From: DATKQY01 sp035532475
GTDB taxonomy: Bacteria; Actinomycetota; Acidimicrobiia; Acidimicrobiales; Bog-793
Assembly: GCA_035532475.1 (NCBI GenBank)
Contig: DATKQY010000067.1
Location: 1-64,000 of the forward strand
Direction of reading: 5' to 3'
DNA: 64,000 bases
Part shown: one piece after another, positions 17,547 through 26,098 of the stretch
How positions within the stretch are numbered: position 1 is the stretch's first letter
Layout of the letters: every line of letters starts with the position of its first letter
Notes under the pieces: generated by a model
What the model saw: only the letters and a program-made list of their open reading frames with translations
Database searches by the model: none
Told to the model about the DNA's origin: nothing
Made by a program: the position numbers and the translations under genes

Positions 17547-17992
17547 AGCGCTACCACTTCCCGCTCGCCGCGGTGCTGCGCGTCCGCCACGTGGAGCTCG
17601 CCCGCGAGCGGCAGTCCTTCGCCGAGACGACGATGGACCTCACCCGCGCCTACGCCGCTGAGGAGGCGGCGCAGACCCACTACGACGCGGTGCCGGACCT
17701 GCTCGCCCCGACCGACGCCACCTCCTTCTCGGACTGGCGTGCGCTCGGCGAGCGCGCCGCGATCGCCCTCGCCCTCGCTGGCGGCAAGGTCACCGCTGCC
17801 ACGAGCCAGCACGAGGTCGCACGGCACGCCCTCGCCGAGGCGGAGCGCCGCCTCCGGGTGCTCGAGCGCCTCGACGAGCGCCGCCGGGACGAGTGGCGCC
17901 TCGCCAACGAGCGCGCCGACGCGGCGGCGCTCGACGACTACGCCAACGCCCGCAGCGCGTTCGACCTCCAGGAGCGGCACAATGGTGGTTGA
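17543..17992 (+). CDS. fliJ: Flagellar export chaperone FliJ
   Basis: The 149-residue protein is almost entirely charged coiled coil, beginning KRYHFPLAAVLRVRHVE, the usual FliJ opening, and rich in Arg/Glu/Ala heptads. FliJ is the stalk-like partner of FliI. GTG 17543 overlaps the fliI stop. Sequence conservation is low in this family, so position supports the call. Confidence 0.85.
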   Translation: MKRYHFPLAAVLRVRHVELARERQSFAETTMDLTRAYAAEEAAQTHYDAVPDLLAPTDATSFSDWRALGERAAIALALAGGKVTAATSQHEVARHALAEAERRLRVLERLDERRRDEWRLANERADAAALDDYANARSAFDLQERHNGG

Positions 17993-19223
17993 CTCGATCG
18001 TCCCGATGCCGCCGGGCATGTCGGCCATCGAGTCGATGTTCTCGGAGGTCGCCACCGCGTCCACGGCGCTGAGCCCGGGCGCGAGCGGCTCGACGGGCGC
18101 CCCCACCGATCCCTTCTCGGTCCTGCTCGACGCCGCCGCCGGCAGCTCGTCGGGCCAGGCCACGACGACGGCCTCCGCCGGTTCCTCGGCGGGTTCGACG
18201 GGCGCCGGCTCGTTGTCGCCCCTCTTCTCCTCGCTCGGGCCGGGCGCCTCGGCCGCCACCGCCGCGGGCGCGTCCTCGGCGTACACCTCGGCGGCGGACA
18301 CCTCGGCGGGAGGCGGCCAGGCGATCGTGGCCGACGCCGAGCGCTACCTCGGCGTGCCCTACGTGTGGGGCGGCACGAGCCCCCAGACGGGCTTCGACTG
18401 CTCGGGCCTCACCCAGCACGTGTTCGGCGACCTCGGCGTCACCATCCCCCGGACCTCCGAGGAGCAGGCGCAGGTGGGGACGCCGGTGGCGAGCCTGGCC
18501 GATGCCCAGCCCGGCGACCTGCTCTTCTTCGAGCCCGGCCAGAACGGTGCCCCGACCGGAGAGCCCGGGCACGTGGCGATCTACATCGGCAACGGCCAGA
18601 TGATCGCGGCGCCGCAGACAGGCCAGAACGTCCAGATCCAGGCGGTCCCCGGTGAGCCCTACGAGATCCGCCGGATAGCCGTGCCCCCGGCAGCCGCCTC
18701 GTCCGCGCCCACGACGGCCGCGACGACCTCGGCGGGGCCGGCCACCGCCGCAGTCGACGGGACGGCGCTCGCGACGACGAACGCGAGCGCCCCGCCCACC
18801 GGCGCCACGGTGAGCATCGGCTCCGTGCCGGTCCCGTCTCAGTACGCGTCGCTGGTCAACTCGGCGGCGGCCGCGGCCGGCGTGCCCCCGTCCCTGTTGG
18901 CCTCGGTCCTCTACACCGAGTCCCGCTTCCAGCCCTCGGTCGTCTCCTCCGCCGGCGCGCAGGGCATCGCCCAGTTCATGCCGTCGACCGCGGCGGCGCA
19001 CGGGATCAACCCGTTCGACCCGACCTCGGCCATCCCCGGTGCCGCGCAGCTGCTCGGCCAGTACCACGCCGCCTTCGGCTCCTGGGGGCTCGCGGTCGCC
19101 GCCTACGGCGCCGGGGCGGGGGCGGTCGAGCAGGCCGGCGGCATCCCCCAGGACGGCACGACGCCGAACGACGTCTCGACGGTTCTCTCCCTCGCCGGGA
19201 TGAGCGGGACGAGCCCCTCATGA
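17982..19223 (+). CDS. Two-domain wall hydrolase: NlpC/P60 endopeptidase plus lytic transglycosylase, rod-zone type
   Basis: The 413-residue protein has a Ser/Ala/Gly-rich N-terminus (about 1-105) without a classic signal peptide. An NlpC/P60 Cys peptidase follows at about 110-225: YLGVPYVWGGTSP, catalytic Cys in FDCSGL, and catalytic His in GEPGHVAIYIG. After a linker comes a lysozyme-fold transglycosylase at about 285-405: catalytic Glu in YTESRFQPSV, then AQGIAQFMPSTAAAHGI. It should cut both peptide and glycan bonds. Lying between fliJ and fliK, it probably clears a path for the rod through the wall, the job of FlgJ elsewhere. The absence of a Sec signal suggests export through the flagellar system. 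It overlaps fliJ by 11 bases. Confidence 0.87.
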   Translation: MVVDSIVPMPPGMSAIESMFSEVATASTALSPGASGSTGAPTDPFSVLLDAAAGSSSGQATTTASAGSSAGSTGAGSLSPLFSSLGPGASAATAAGASSAYTSAADTSAGGGQAIVADAERYLGVPYVWGGTSPQTGFDCSGLTQHVFGDLGVTIPRTSEEQAQVGTPVASLADAQPGDLLFFEPGQNGAPTGEPGHVAIYIGNGQMIAAPQTGQNVQIQAVPGEPYEIRRIAVPPAAASSAPTTAATTSAGPATAAVDGTALATTNASAPPTGATVSIGSVPVPSQYASLVNSAAAAAGVPPSLLASVLYTESRFQPSVVSSAGAQGIAQFMPSTAAAHGINPFDPTSAIPGAAQLLGQYHAAFGSWGLAVAAYGAGAGAVEQAGGIPQDGTTPNDVSTVLSLAGMSGTSPS

Positions 19224-20863
19224 GCGCCTCGGTGGCAAGAGCGGCGGCCGCCTCCTCCTCGTCGGCCGCGACGAGCCGCGACGCCGCGCCGGTGGCCCAG
19301 GTCGGCACGGACCCGCAGGTGCCGTTCGCCGCCGTCTTCGCCGAGACCGCGGGTGGTGCCGGCAACAGCGGGCAGACCGGTCGCGACGCCGGCGCGCCGG
19401 GTCACGGCCACGACCGCCGGGACCGGGCGACCCAGACGGGCGACCTCAGCGCGGCCGCCCTCGCCGGTGCCACCGCCGAGGCGACCTCCACGCTGGCCCA
19501 CCATGCCGCGCCGAGCGCCACAGCTCCGCCCCCCGCGCCGTCGCGCGGCGCGGGTCAGGGCACGGAAGGGCCGCTCGTCCTCCGGGCCGGCACCAGCGGC
19601 GCCACGAAGGCGGGAGACCCGCCGGTCGCGCGCACGCCAGATGCCGCCGCCGCCCAAGCGGCCCCGAGGACCCCAGCCGGCGCTGGCACCGACCCCGCCG
19701 CAGCCGCCACGACGACGGCTCCCCTGGCCGCGGCCCCCTCCGCTGCGCCGGCTCCCGTCCCCGCCTCGTCGGTGTCGAGCCGGCCGGACGGGCACCTGGC
19801 GGCCTTGCCGACTGTTGCGACCGGCCCGGCAGCGTCCGGCGCCGAAGTCGGCGCCCCGCAGGCGGTTGGGGCGACGGTGGCGCACCAGGCGCAGCTTCCG
19901 CCGCCGGCCACGATCGCCGCGACCGCCTCGAGGAGCGCCGGGTCGGCTGCCGCGGCGACGAGCCTCGCACCGAGCGTCGCGGCGACGAGCCCCGCGCCGA
20001 GCGTCGCGGCGACGAGCCCCGCGCCGAGCGTCGCGGCGACGAGCCTGGCGCCGAGCGTCGCGGCGACGAGCCTGGCGCCGAGCGTCGCAATGGCGACCAC
20101 GGCCCCGGCCGGCGCGACGCTGCGCCGGCCGGCGACCGCGGCCGCGACGACCACGGCGGCCGGCGCCTGGCGCGCACCCGGCGCCTCGCCCGCGGCCGCC
20201 CCGATCGCCGGCGGGGCGGATCGCACGGCGCCGCGCGCCGCGACCGTGCCGGCGCCCGCACCGTTCGCCTTGGTGATGCCCGCGACGAGCGCCGGCCAGC
20301 CGGCCCACCTCCACGCCGCGCTGGGCGGCGCACTCTCCGCCGCGGGCGCGACGGCTGGCGCCTCGAGCCCGTCGTCGCCCGCCGCCTCCTCCGGGCCGCG
20401 CGAACCGGCGACCGGCGTGGCGTCGGGCTTCCTCGCCGGCAACGGCACCCTCGTCGCCGCGCTCTCCCGCCCCCAGATCGCAGGCGACGGGACGTACTCG
20501 CTTACCGCCAACCTCCACCCGCCCGAGCTCGGCCACGTCCAGGCGGTCGTGAGCGTGCAGGGCGACCAGGTCCAAGTGGCGCTGAGCGCCGGGAGCGCGG
20601 CCGGCCACGACGCGCTGAGCGCCAACCTCGACCAGCTCCGCCAGCAGCTCGCCGGCGGTGGCGCGAACGTCGTCGTCACCCTGGCTCAGCGCGACGACGC
20701 CTCCGGCGGCCGCGGGGGTTCGGGGCGGCGGCCGCGTGACGCCGGCTCAAGCGGGCCGTCGGCCTCGCCGGCCGTCACCACGGACACCCCAACCATCGGC
20801 CCGCTCACCGGGCCGGCAACGACACGCCCCGGCGGTACCGGGGACCTCTACGTGATCCTTTGA
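19220..20863 (+). CDS. fliK: Flagellar hook-length control protein FliK
   Basis: The 547-residue protein has a very long Ala/Pro/Thr/Ser-rich ruler region (about 1-400) and a compact C-terminal Flg_hook domain (about 415-485) with TYSLTANLHPPELGHVQAVV and ANLDQLRQQLAGGGANVVV. FliK measures the hook and switches export specificity through FlhB. The ruler contains five copies of a 9-residue repeat encoded by 19952-20086. The start overlaps the hydrolase stop (ATGA). It is followed by flgD and flgE, as expected. Confidence 0.9.
   Translation: MSASVARAAAASSSSAATSRDAAPVAQVGTDPQVPFAAVFAETAGGAGNSGQTGRDAGAPGHGHDRRDRATQTGDLSAAALAGATAEATSTLAHHAAPSATAPPPAPSRGAGQGTEGPLVLRAGTSGATKAGDPPVARTPDAAAAQAAPRTPAGAGTDPAAAATTTAPLAAAPSAAPAPVPASSVSSRPDGHLAALPTVATGPAASGAEVGAPQAVGATVAHQAQLPPPATIAATASRSAGSAAAATSLAPSVAATSPAPSVAATSPAPSVAATSLAPSVAATSLAPSVAMATTAPAGATLRRPATAAATTTAAGAWRAPGASPAAAPIAGGADRTAPRAATVPAPAPFALVMPATSAGQPAHLHAALGGALSAAGATAGASSPSSPAASSGPREPATGVASGFLAGNGTLVAALSRPQIAGDGTYSLTANLHPPELGHVQAVVSVQGDQVQVALSAGSAAGHDALSANLDQLRQQLAGGGANVVVTLAQRDDASGGRGGSGRRPRDAGSSGPSASPAVTTDTPTIGPLTGPATTRPGGTGDLYVIL
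19952..20086 (+). repeat. Five tandem 27-base repeats within fliK
   Basis: The unit GCGGCGACGAGC plus 15 bases is repeated five times in frame and encodes A-A-T-S-(L/P)-A-P-S-V. Copies differ at only a few positions. Slippage or recombination here would change the ruler length in 9-residue steps. Confidence 0.9.
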
Positions 20864-20873
20864 GGAGGACGAG

Positions 20874-21281
20874 ATGATCACTCCGATCGACAGCGTCGCC
20901 AACCCCTCGCCGACGGCGAGCCAGCCGGCAGGCGGCGGCTCGAGCGCCGCCTCGTCGACGAACGGCCTGCTCGCGCCGAACCAGTTCCTCAACCTGCTCG
21001 TGGACAACCTGAAGTACCAGAACCCGCTCAATCCGACGAGCAGCGCCGACTTCCTCACCCAGCTCGCAGCGCTGTCCCAGGTCGACACGCTCCAGCAGGT
21101 GGCCCAGGCCGATCAGACCTCGACCGCGGCGAACCTGCTCGGCAGGACCGTGAGCGGCAGCGACGCCTCGGGCAACCCGCTGTCGGGGACCGTCACCGGC
21201 ATTTCGCTCACGAGCAACGGTCCCGTCCTGTCGGTCGGCAAGGACACGATCTCGCTCGGGTCGGTGACCTCGGTGTCGTGA
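20874..21281 (+). CDS. flgD: Flagellar hook-capping scaffold FlgD
   Basis: The 135-residue protein has the FlgD N-terminal signature NQFLNLLVDNLKYQNPLNPT followed by FLTQLAALSQVDTLQQ, then a short beta domain (LLGRTVSGSDASGNPLSG). It lacks the long FlnB-like C-terminal region of enterobacterial FlgD, as is usual in Gram-positive forms. It caps the growing hook. TTGAGGAGGACG precedes the ATG at 20874. Confidence 0.94.
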   Translation: MITPIDSVANPSPTASQPAGGGSSAASSTNGLLAPNQFLNLLVDNLKYQNPLNPTSSADFLTQLAALSQVDTLQQVAQADQTSTAANLLGRTVSGSDASGNPLSGTVTGISLTSNGPVLSVGKDTISLGSVTSVS

Positions 21282-21432
21282 CGCCGCCGTGCGCGCCGGC
21301 GGTCCCGCAGACCGTGGCGCCGGGCAGCAACGAACTGCGGACCCCGACCCCGAGCCCCACTCCAGAACGACCACCAGGCACCGAACAGACCGCTGGCGAC
21401 GGCGGTACCACCGAAACGAAGGGAAGCGCCAG

Positions 21433-22701
21433 ATGACCGTCCGCTCACTCGCCGCCGCCGACTCCGGCATCACGACGATGCAGACCATGATCGACACGAT
21501 CGGCAACAACGTGGCCAACTCCAACACCGACGGGTACAAGCAGACGACGGCCCAGTTCTCCGACGTCCTCACCGAGCAGCTCACCCCCTCGAGTGCCCCG
21601 ATCCCGGGGCTCGCCAGCACGAACCCGTCCTCGATCGGCTCGGGCGATCAGCTCTCGGCCGTCACGACGGACTTCAGCGAGGGCGCCATCGTGCAGACCG
21701 GATCGCCGTCGAACGCCGCCATCCAGGGGAACGGCTTCTTCGTCATCTCCTCGGGTGGCCAGCAGTACTACACGCGCGACGGCGCGTTCCAGCTCGACGT
21801 GAACGGCGTCCTCGAGACCGCCTCCGGGGGCGAGGTCCAGGGCTGGGCGCCCGGTGCACCCACGACCGGGCCGACCGGGCCGCTCACCATCCCAAGCGGG
21901 CTCACCATCCCGCCGGCCGAGACGGCGAACGTCACCCTCACCGGCAACCTCCCGACGGGCTCGACCTCGCCGATCACCACGACCTCGACGCTCTACGACG
22001 CGCAGGGCAACACCGTGCCGATCACCGTCACCTTCACCCCGACCGGCACGGCGAACCAGTGGAACATGCAGGCCACCGACTCGGCGGGCGGCAACCTCTT
22101 CGGCGCCGGCGGTGTCGTCCTCAACTACAACGCCAGCGGCCAGCTGGCAAGCTACGCCGTGAACGGCGGCGCCACGACCCCCGTCGGGACCGGCCAGACC
22201 TCGATCTCGAGCCTCGCGCTGCCCGCCGGCGCGCAGTGGAAGGAGGCGGCGATCAAGTTCAACTTCCCCGCCGTCGGCAGCAACACCGCCGTCACCCAGT
22301 ACGGGGCGGTGCAGACCATTGCCGCGGGCCAGGACGGCTACTCCTCGGGGAGCCTCGAGTCCTACTCGATCGGCCAGACCGGCGAGATCACCGGCACGTT
22401 CTCGAACGGCCAGTCCGAGAGCCTCGGCACGATCGCGCTGGCGAGCTTCACCAACCCCGGCGGACTGCTCGACGCCGGCAACCTCGAGTACTCGACGACG
22501 GCGGCCTCCGGCCAGCCCCAGATCGGCACGCCCGGCACGGCAGGTCGCGGGACGATCCTTGGCGGGGCGCTCGAGCAGTCGAACGTCGACCTGGCGAACC
22601 AGCTGACGAGCCTCATCGAGGCACAGACCGACTACCAGGCCGACACCAAGGTCGTCTCGACGACCCAGACCGCGCTCCAGGCGCTCGTCACGAACGCATA
22701 G
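21433..22701 (+). CDS. flgE: Flagellar hook protein FlgE
   Basis: The 422-residue protein has the rod/hook N-terminus (DTIGNNVANSNTDGYKQT), the IQGNGFFVISSGGQQYYTRD motif, a central domain D2, a FlgE-type VLNYNASGQL segment, and the C-terminal SNVDLANQLTSLIEAQTDYQ helix. It forms the universal joint. ATG 21433 is chosen because the N-terminal helix starts here and AAGGGAA lies upstream; the longer open frame is unlikely. A gap of 150 bases separates it from flgD with no gene in it. No flgF/flgG paralogue is present in the window. Confidence 0.94.
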   Translation: MTVRSLAAADSGITTMQTMIDTIGNNVANSNTDGYKQTTAQFSDVLTEQLTPSSAPIPGLASTNPSSIGSGDQLSAVTTDFSEGAIVQTGSPSNAAIQGNGFFVISSGGQQYYTRDGAFQLDVNGVLETASGGEVQGWAPGAPTTGPTGPLTIPSGLTIPPAETANVTLTGNLPTGSTSPITTTSTLYDAQGNTVPITVTFTPTGTANQWNMQATDSAGGNLFGAGGVVLNYNASGQLASYAVNGGATTPVGTGQTSISSLALPAGAQWKEAAIKFNFPAVGSNTAVTQYGAVQTIAAGQDGYSSGSLESYSIGQTGEITGTFSNGQSESLGTIALASFTNPGGLLDAGNLEYSTTAASGQPQIGTPGTAGRGTILGGALEQSNVDLANQLTSLIEAQTDYQADTKVVSTTQTALQALVTNA

Positions 22702-22710
22702 CCCGAAAGA

Positions 22711-22731
22711 CGGTGGCGCCGCGCGCCACCG
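22711..22731 (+). terminator. Hairpin after flgE, likely terminator
   Basis: CGGTGGCGC (22711-22719) pairs with GCGCCACCG (22723-22731) around a 3-base loop, 9 bases after the flgE stop. There is only a short T-containing tail, so intrinsic termination would be modest. It closes the flgB operon before the next promoter. Confidence 0.55.
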
Positions 22732-22740
22732 TTCGCTCGA

Positions 22741-22788
22741 GGTGCCGGCGGCGTCGACGTCCGGTCGGACGCGGCGTCGCCCGGCACC
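22741..22788 (+). repeat. Second stem-loop in the flgE-flbD gap
   Basis: GGTGCCGG (22741-22748) pairs with CCGGCACC (22781-22788), with further short complementary segments inside. Together with the hairpin just upstream it makes a strongly structured zone before the flbD promoter. Confidence 0.45.
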
Positions 22789-22853
22789 TCCCAAAGCTCT
22801 GACGCACGCGCCGCCAGGTCTCCCGAGCCGGGAGGACCAGCCTCGCGGCACCG

Positions 22854-22882
22854 CTCAACGTTGGCGGACACGCCGCCGTTAG
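22854..22882 (+). promoter_or_regulatory. Predicted flagellar-sigma promoter of the flbD-mot-fliM operon
   Basis: CTCAA (22854-22858), 18 bases, CGTTAG (22877-22882). It is identical in both elements to the flgB and flhA promoters. The leader to the flbD GTG is about 135 bases. Confidence 0.7.
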
Positions 22883-23024
22883 ACACGCACGAGGAGGCCG
22901 GAGATCCGTGTTCCCGGGCCGTACTCACAGAAGGGTCTCGGACAAAGCTGGGCCACGCCTTCCGGCGCCACGCCGGGAAGAGGTGGTACTCGCCGCGTCG
23001 ACGATGGCCGAGGGAGCGTGTCCA

Positions 23025-23330
23025 GTGATCGTGGTGACGAGGTTGGATGGACGGAAGATGGCACTCAACGTCGACCGGATCGAGCGGGTCGAGCGGAACG
23101 AGGCCACGAACGACACCAACCTCTACTTCATCGGCGGCGCCCGCCTCATGGTCACCGACGTTGCGGACGACCTGATCGACCGCGTCGTCGAGGCGAAGGC
23201 CCGGGTCGTCGCCCGCGCGTTCTCGATGGCCGGCGAGGCGGAGCACAGCGCGACCGCCGGCGTCGGCGCCTCCGGCCCGCCCGGGCCCGGTCGCCAGCTT
23301 CGCGTGGTCCACCTCGGCGAGGGCGACTGA
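23025..23330 (+). CDS. flbD: FlbD-family flagellar protein
   Basis: The 101-residue protein begins VIVVTRLDGRKMALNVDRIE and continues with FIGGARLMVTDVADDLIDRV, the full signature of the short FlbD family found between flgE and motA in Gram-positive flagellar operons. The last 40 residues are polar and poorly conserved. GTG 23025 is preferred because AGGGAG lies 8 bases upstream and the family starts at this point; ATG 23004 is the alternative. The family's molecular role is not well established. This is not the Caulobacter FlbD response regulator. Confidence 0.87.
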   Translation: MIVVTRLDGRKMALNVDRIERVERNEATNDTNLYFIGGARLMVTDVADDLIDRVVEAKARVVARAFSMAGEAEHSATAGVGASGPPGPGRQLRVVHLGEGD

Positions 23331-23332
23331 CC

Positions 23333-24133
23333 GTGACCCCCGGCGGCATCATCCTCGCCTTCTTCGCCATCCTGGTCTCGATGATCATGGACCACGGCAA
23401 GCCGATGTCCCTGATCAACATCGGCTCGCTGATCCTCGTCTTCGGCGGGACGTTCGGGGCGACGCTGGCGGGCTCCATCCGCAGGGACGTGCGCACCTTG
23501 CCCCGCGCGCTCAAGGTCGCGATGCGCTCGAAGGTCAAGCTCGACGCGGCCAGCTTCGCGGAGCACCTGATCAGCCTGGCCCGCGACGCGCGGACCGGCG
23601 GCCTGAAGGTGCTCGAGCGCGAGCTCCCCGAAGCCCAGGAAGACCCGTTCATCCGCACGGGCGTCGAGCTGATCGCGACGACCTCTGACCCCGAGCGCGT
23701 CCGCCAGGTGCTCGACGCCGAGATCATCGGGATGCGCGGTCGGCACCGCACCGGCTACAAGGCCTTCTCGGACATGGCGGGGTTCGCCCCGACGATCGGG
23801 ATCCTCGGCACCGTCATCGGCCTCGTCCACGTGCTCGGCAGCCTCAACACCCCGGGCAAGCTCGGCCCGGCGATCGCCGCCGCCTTCACCGCGACGCTGT
23901 GGGGCGTGCTCAGCGCGAACGTCATCTGGCTCCCGATCTCCAACAAGCTGAAGCGCCTCTCCGACGAGGAGGTCCGTTACAAGGAGCTCGTCATCGAGGG
24001 GCTCCTCGCCGTGCAGGAGGGCCTGTCCGGCCCGCAGCTGCGGGACCGGCTGGTGCCGTTCCTGCCGCCGGGCGAGCGCCAGCAGGCCGACGAGAGCATC
24101 GCCTCGCGCGTCCCCCGGGAGGACGCGGCATGA
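23333..24133 (+). CDS. motA: Flagellar stator subunit MotA
   Basis: The 266-residue membrane protein has four hydrophobic segments. The first two lie at the N-terminus (GIILAFFAILVSMIM, INIGSLILVFGGTFGATLAG) and the last two near 150-200 (GFAPTIGILGTVIGLVHVLG, ATLWGVLSANVIWLPI). The cytosolic loop between them is charged and contacts FliG. MotA forms the proton channel with MotB. GTG 23333 follows the flbD stop by two bases; the longer upstream frame is shadow. Confidence 0.95.
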   Translation: MTPGGIILAFFAILVSMIMDHGKPMSLINIGSLILVFGGTFGATLAGSIRRDVRTLPRALKVAMRSKVKLDAASFAEHLISLARDARTGGLKVLERELPEAQEDPFIRTGVELIATTSDPERVRQVLDAEIIGMRGRHRTGYKAFSDMAGFAPTIGILGTVIGLVHVLGSLNTPGKLGPAIAAAFTATLWGVLSANVIWLPISNKLKRLSDEEVRYKELVIEGLLAVQEGLSGPQLRDRLVPFLPPGERQQADESIASRVPREDAA

Positions 24134-24900
24134 AGTCGAGCATGCGCCTGTTCCAGGCGCGCTCCCACAACGAGGAGTCCGAGGAGGGCGAGGCGGGTGC
24201 CGGCATGGAGCGCTGGCTGCTCACCTACGCCGACATGATCACCCTGCTGCTCGTCCTGTTCATCGTGCTCTACGCACTCTCGAGCCTCAACCACGTGAAG
24301 TACGCGGAGTTCCAGCACAGCCTCGCCAAGTCCATGACCCAAGGCAGCTCCACCCCGAAATCGCCGCCCGCGGCGACGTCGAAGGCGAAGGCGAAGGCGA
24401 GGGCGAGGGCGAGCGCCTCCTCCAAGCCCGTCGCCTCCCTCGCGAGCGTGCAGCGCGCCCTCCAGGCTGCGCTCGCGCGCGCGGGCCTGCTCCACGACGT
24501 GACGCTGCAGATGACGGCGCAGGGGCTCGTCGAGGGATTCGTGTCGGGCAAGCTCTTCTACGGCGTCGACGTCGCCCAGCTCACGCCGACCGGCAACCGC
24601 GCCGTCGACGTCACCTCCTCGGTGCTGAAGCACTACTCGAACCCCGTCGACGTCGACGGCTACGCCGACAACCAGCCCATCGTCGGAGGCCCCTACGCCA
24701 ACAACTGGGCCCTCTCCTCGGCACGGGCCGACAACGTCGTCACCCGGCTCACCACCGTCGACGGCGACGCCCCGTCGCAGTTCCTCGCCCTCGGCTTCGG
24801 CCAGTACCACCCGATCGTGCCGAACTCGAACGTCACGAACCAGGCCGCCAACCGCCGGGTGAACATCGTCATCATGACCAAGCGACCGAGGGGCGAGTGA
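24130..24900 (+). CDS. motB: Flagellar stator subunit MotB
   Basis: The 256-residue protein has one membrane segment with the essential Asp (TYADMITLLLVLFIVLYAL, about residues 35-53), a Lys/Ala-rich linker (AKAKARARASAS) and an OmpA-like peptidoglycan-binding domain (VDVDGYADNQPI, NNWALSSARADNVV, NRRVNIVI). It anchors the stator to the wall. ATG 24130 overlaps the motA stop. Unlike in most operons, no fliL follows. Confidence 0.95.
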   Translation: MKSSMRLFQARSHNEESEEGEAGAGMERWLLTYADMITLLLVLFIVLYALSSLNHVKYAEFQHSLAKSMTQGSSTPKSPPAATSKAKAKARARASASSKPVASLASVQRALQAALARAGLLHDVTLQMTAQGLVEGFVSGKLFYGVDVAQLTPTGNRAVDVTSSVLKHYSNPVDVDGYADNQPIVGGPYANNWALSSARADNVVTRLTTVDGDAPSQFLALGFGQYHPIVPNSNVTNQAANRRVNIVIMTKRPRGE

Positions 24901-24904
24901 GCAG

Positions 24905-25780
24905 ATGAGCGTCGTCCGCGCCCACGACTTCCGCCGCTCCGAGGGCATCGACCGCAGCTTCTTGCGCGCCCTCCATGCCATCTTCGACACCTTCGGGCGC
25001 CACGCCACGGTCGACCTGTCGACCCTGCTGCGCCGGCAGTGCCAGCTGGTGTACGGCCGGATCGACGAGATGATGTGGCGGGAGGCCTCCGAGCACCTCG
25101 GCGACCCGCCGTACCTCGTCACCTTCACGCTGGCGCCCTTCACCGGCACCGCCGCCATGTCGCTGCCGCTCGAGACCGCGATGCGCATTCTCGAGCTGCG
25201 GCTCGGCGGCGGCGCGCGGCCCGCCTACCGGGGGCACGCCGAGCCGACCGAGACCGACCTCGGCGTGATCGGCCCGGTCATCCAGGGCATGCTCGACGAA
25301 CTGTCGCGCTCGTTGTCGCGCGTGCGCGAGACGACCGCCGTGATCGTCGGCCAGGACTCGAACCTCCAGTTCGTGCAGCTCGCCACGCCGAACGAGATGT
25401 GCCTGCTCGTCCACTTCGAGCTGATCCTCGGCGAGGACGAGCCGGTCGAGGCGGTCCTTTGCCTGCCGTTCAGCCTCGTGCGCCACGTCGTCGAGGCGAT
25501 GCGCGCGGCGCGGCCCGTCGGCGGCGAGGGCGACACCGCGGACAGCGTCCGCGGCCAGGTCTTCCAGACCCCGCTCGAGGTTCACCTCGAGATCCCCCCC
25601 ATCGAGCTGATGCCGCCGGAGGTGGCGAGTCTCCGACCCGGCGACGTCGTCCGCCTCTACCACCCGCTCGATCGTCCCCTCGATCTGCGCGCCGAGGGCG
25701 TCCTCGTCGCCCGTGCCCGCCAGGGCCGCTCGGGGGCACGTGTCGCATGCTCCATCGTTGAGGAGGTACAAGAAGCGTGA
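24905..25780 (+). CDS. fliM: Flagellar motor switch protein FliM, lacking the CheY-binding N-terminus
   Basis: The 291-residue protein carries the FliM middle domain (RSFLRALHAIFDTFGR, then LETAMRILELRLGGG; TDLGVIGPVIQGMLDEL) and a C-terminal SpoA domain (LEVHLEIPPIELMPPEVASL, GDVVRLYHPL). It forms the C ring with FliG and FliN. The usual N-terminal LSQxEIDALL peptide that binds phospho-CheY is absent: the protein opens directly with MSVVRAHDFRRSEG. Either switching signals arrive differently or the motor does not switch by CheY. It is coupled to fliN by a 4-base overlap. Confidence 0.9.
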   Translation: MSVVRAHDFRRSEGIDRSFLRALHAIFDTFGRHATVDLSTLLRRQCQLVYGRIDEMMWREASEHLGDPPYLVTFTLAPFTGTAAMSLPLETAMRILELRLGGGARPAYRGHAEPTETDLGVIGPVIQGMLDELSRSLSRVRETTAVIVGQDSNLQFVQLATPNEMCLLVHFELILGEDEPVEAVLCLPFSLVRHVVEAMRAARPVGGEGDTADSVRGQVFQTPLEVHLEIPPIELMPPEVASLRPGDVVRLYHPLDRPLDLRAEGVLVARARQGRSGARVACSIVEEVQEA

Positions 25781-26097
25781 CCATCGCCACGGAGAACGGC
25801 GTCGTTGACGGCGACGAGTCCATCGTCCCGGCCGACGACGGTGCCTGGGACCGGCGGATGTCCCGGCTGCGGGACGTGCCCTTGCGGATCAGCGTCCAGA
25901 TCGGTCAGACCAGGCTGCCGATCGGCGCGGTGCTGGAGCTGCGCGTCGGCCAGGTGATCGAGCTCGACCGCCAGGTCGGAGCGCCGGTCGACATCGTCGC
26001 CAACGAAGAGGTGGTGATCGCACGCGGGGAGGTCGTCGAGGTCGACGACGAGTACGGCGTGCGCATCACCGACATCGTGCCGGGAGCACTGGTTTGA
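25777..26097 (+). CDS. fliN: Flagellar motor switch protein FliN
   Basis: The 106-residue protein is a single SpoA domain: DVPLRISVQIGQTRLPIGAV, LRVGQVIELDRQVGAPVDI and the GEVVEVDDEYGVRITDI end are hallmark FliN text. It completes the C ring and docks FliH. GTG 25777 overlaps the fliM stop. Confidence 0.95.
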   Translation: MTIATENGVVDGDESIVPADDGAWDRRMSRLRDVPLRISVQIGQTRLPIGAVLELRVGQVIELDRQVGAPVDIVANEEVVIARGEVVEVDDEYGVRITDIVPGALV

Positions 26098-26098
26098 G

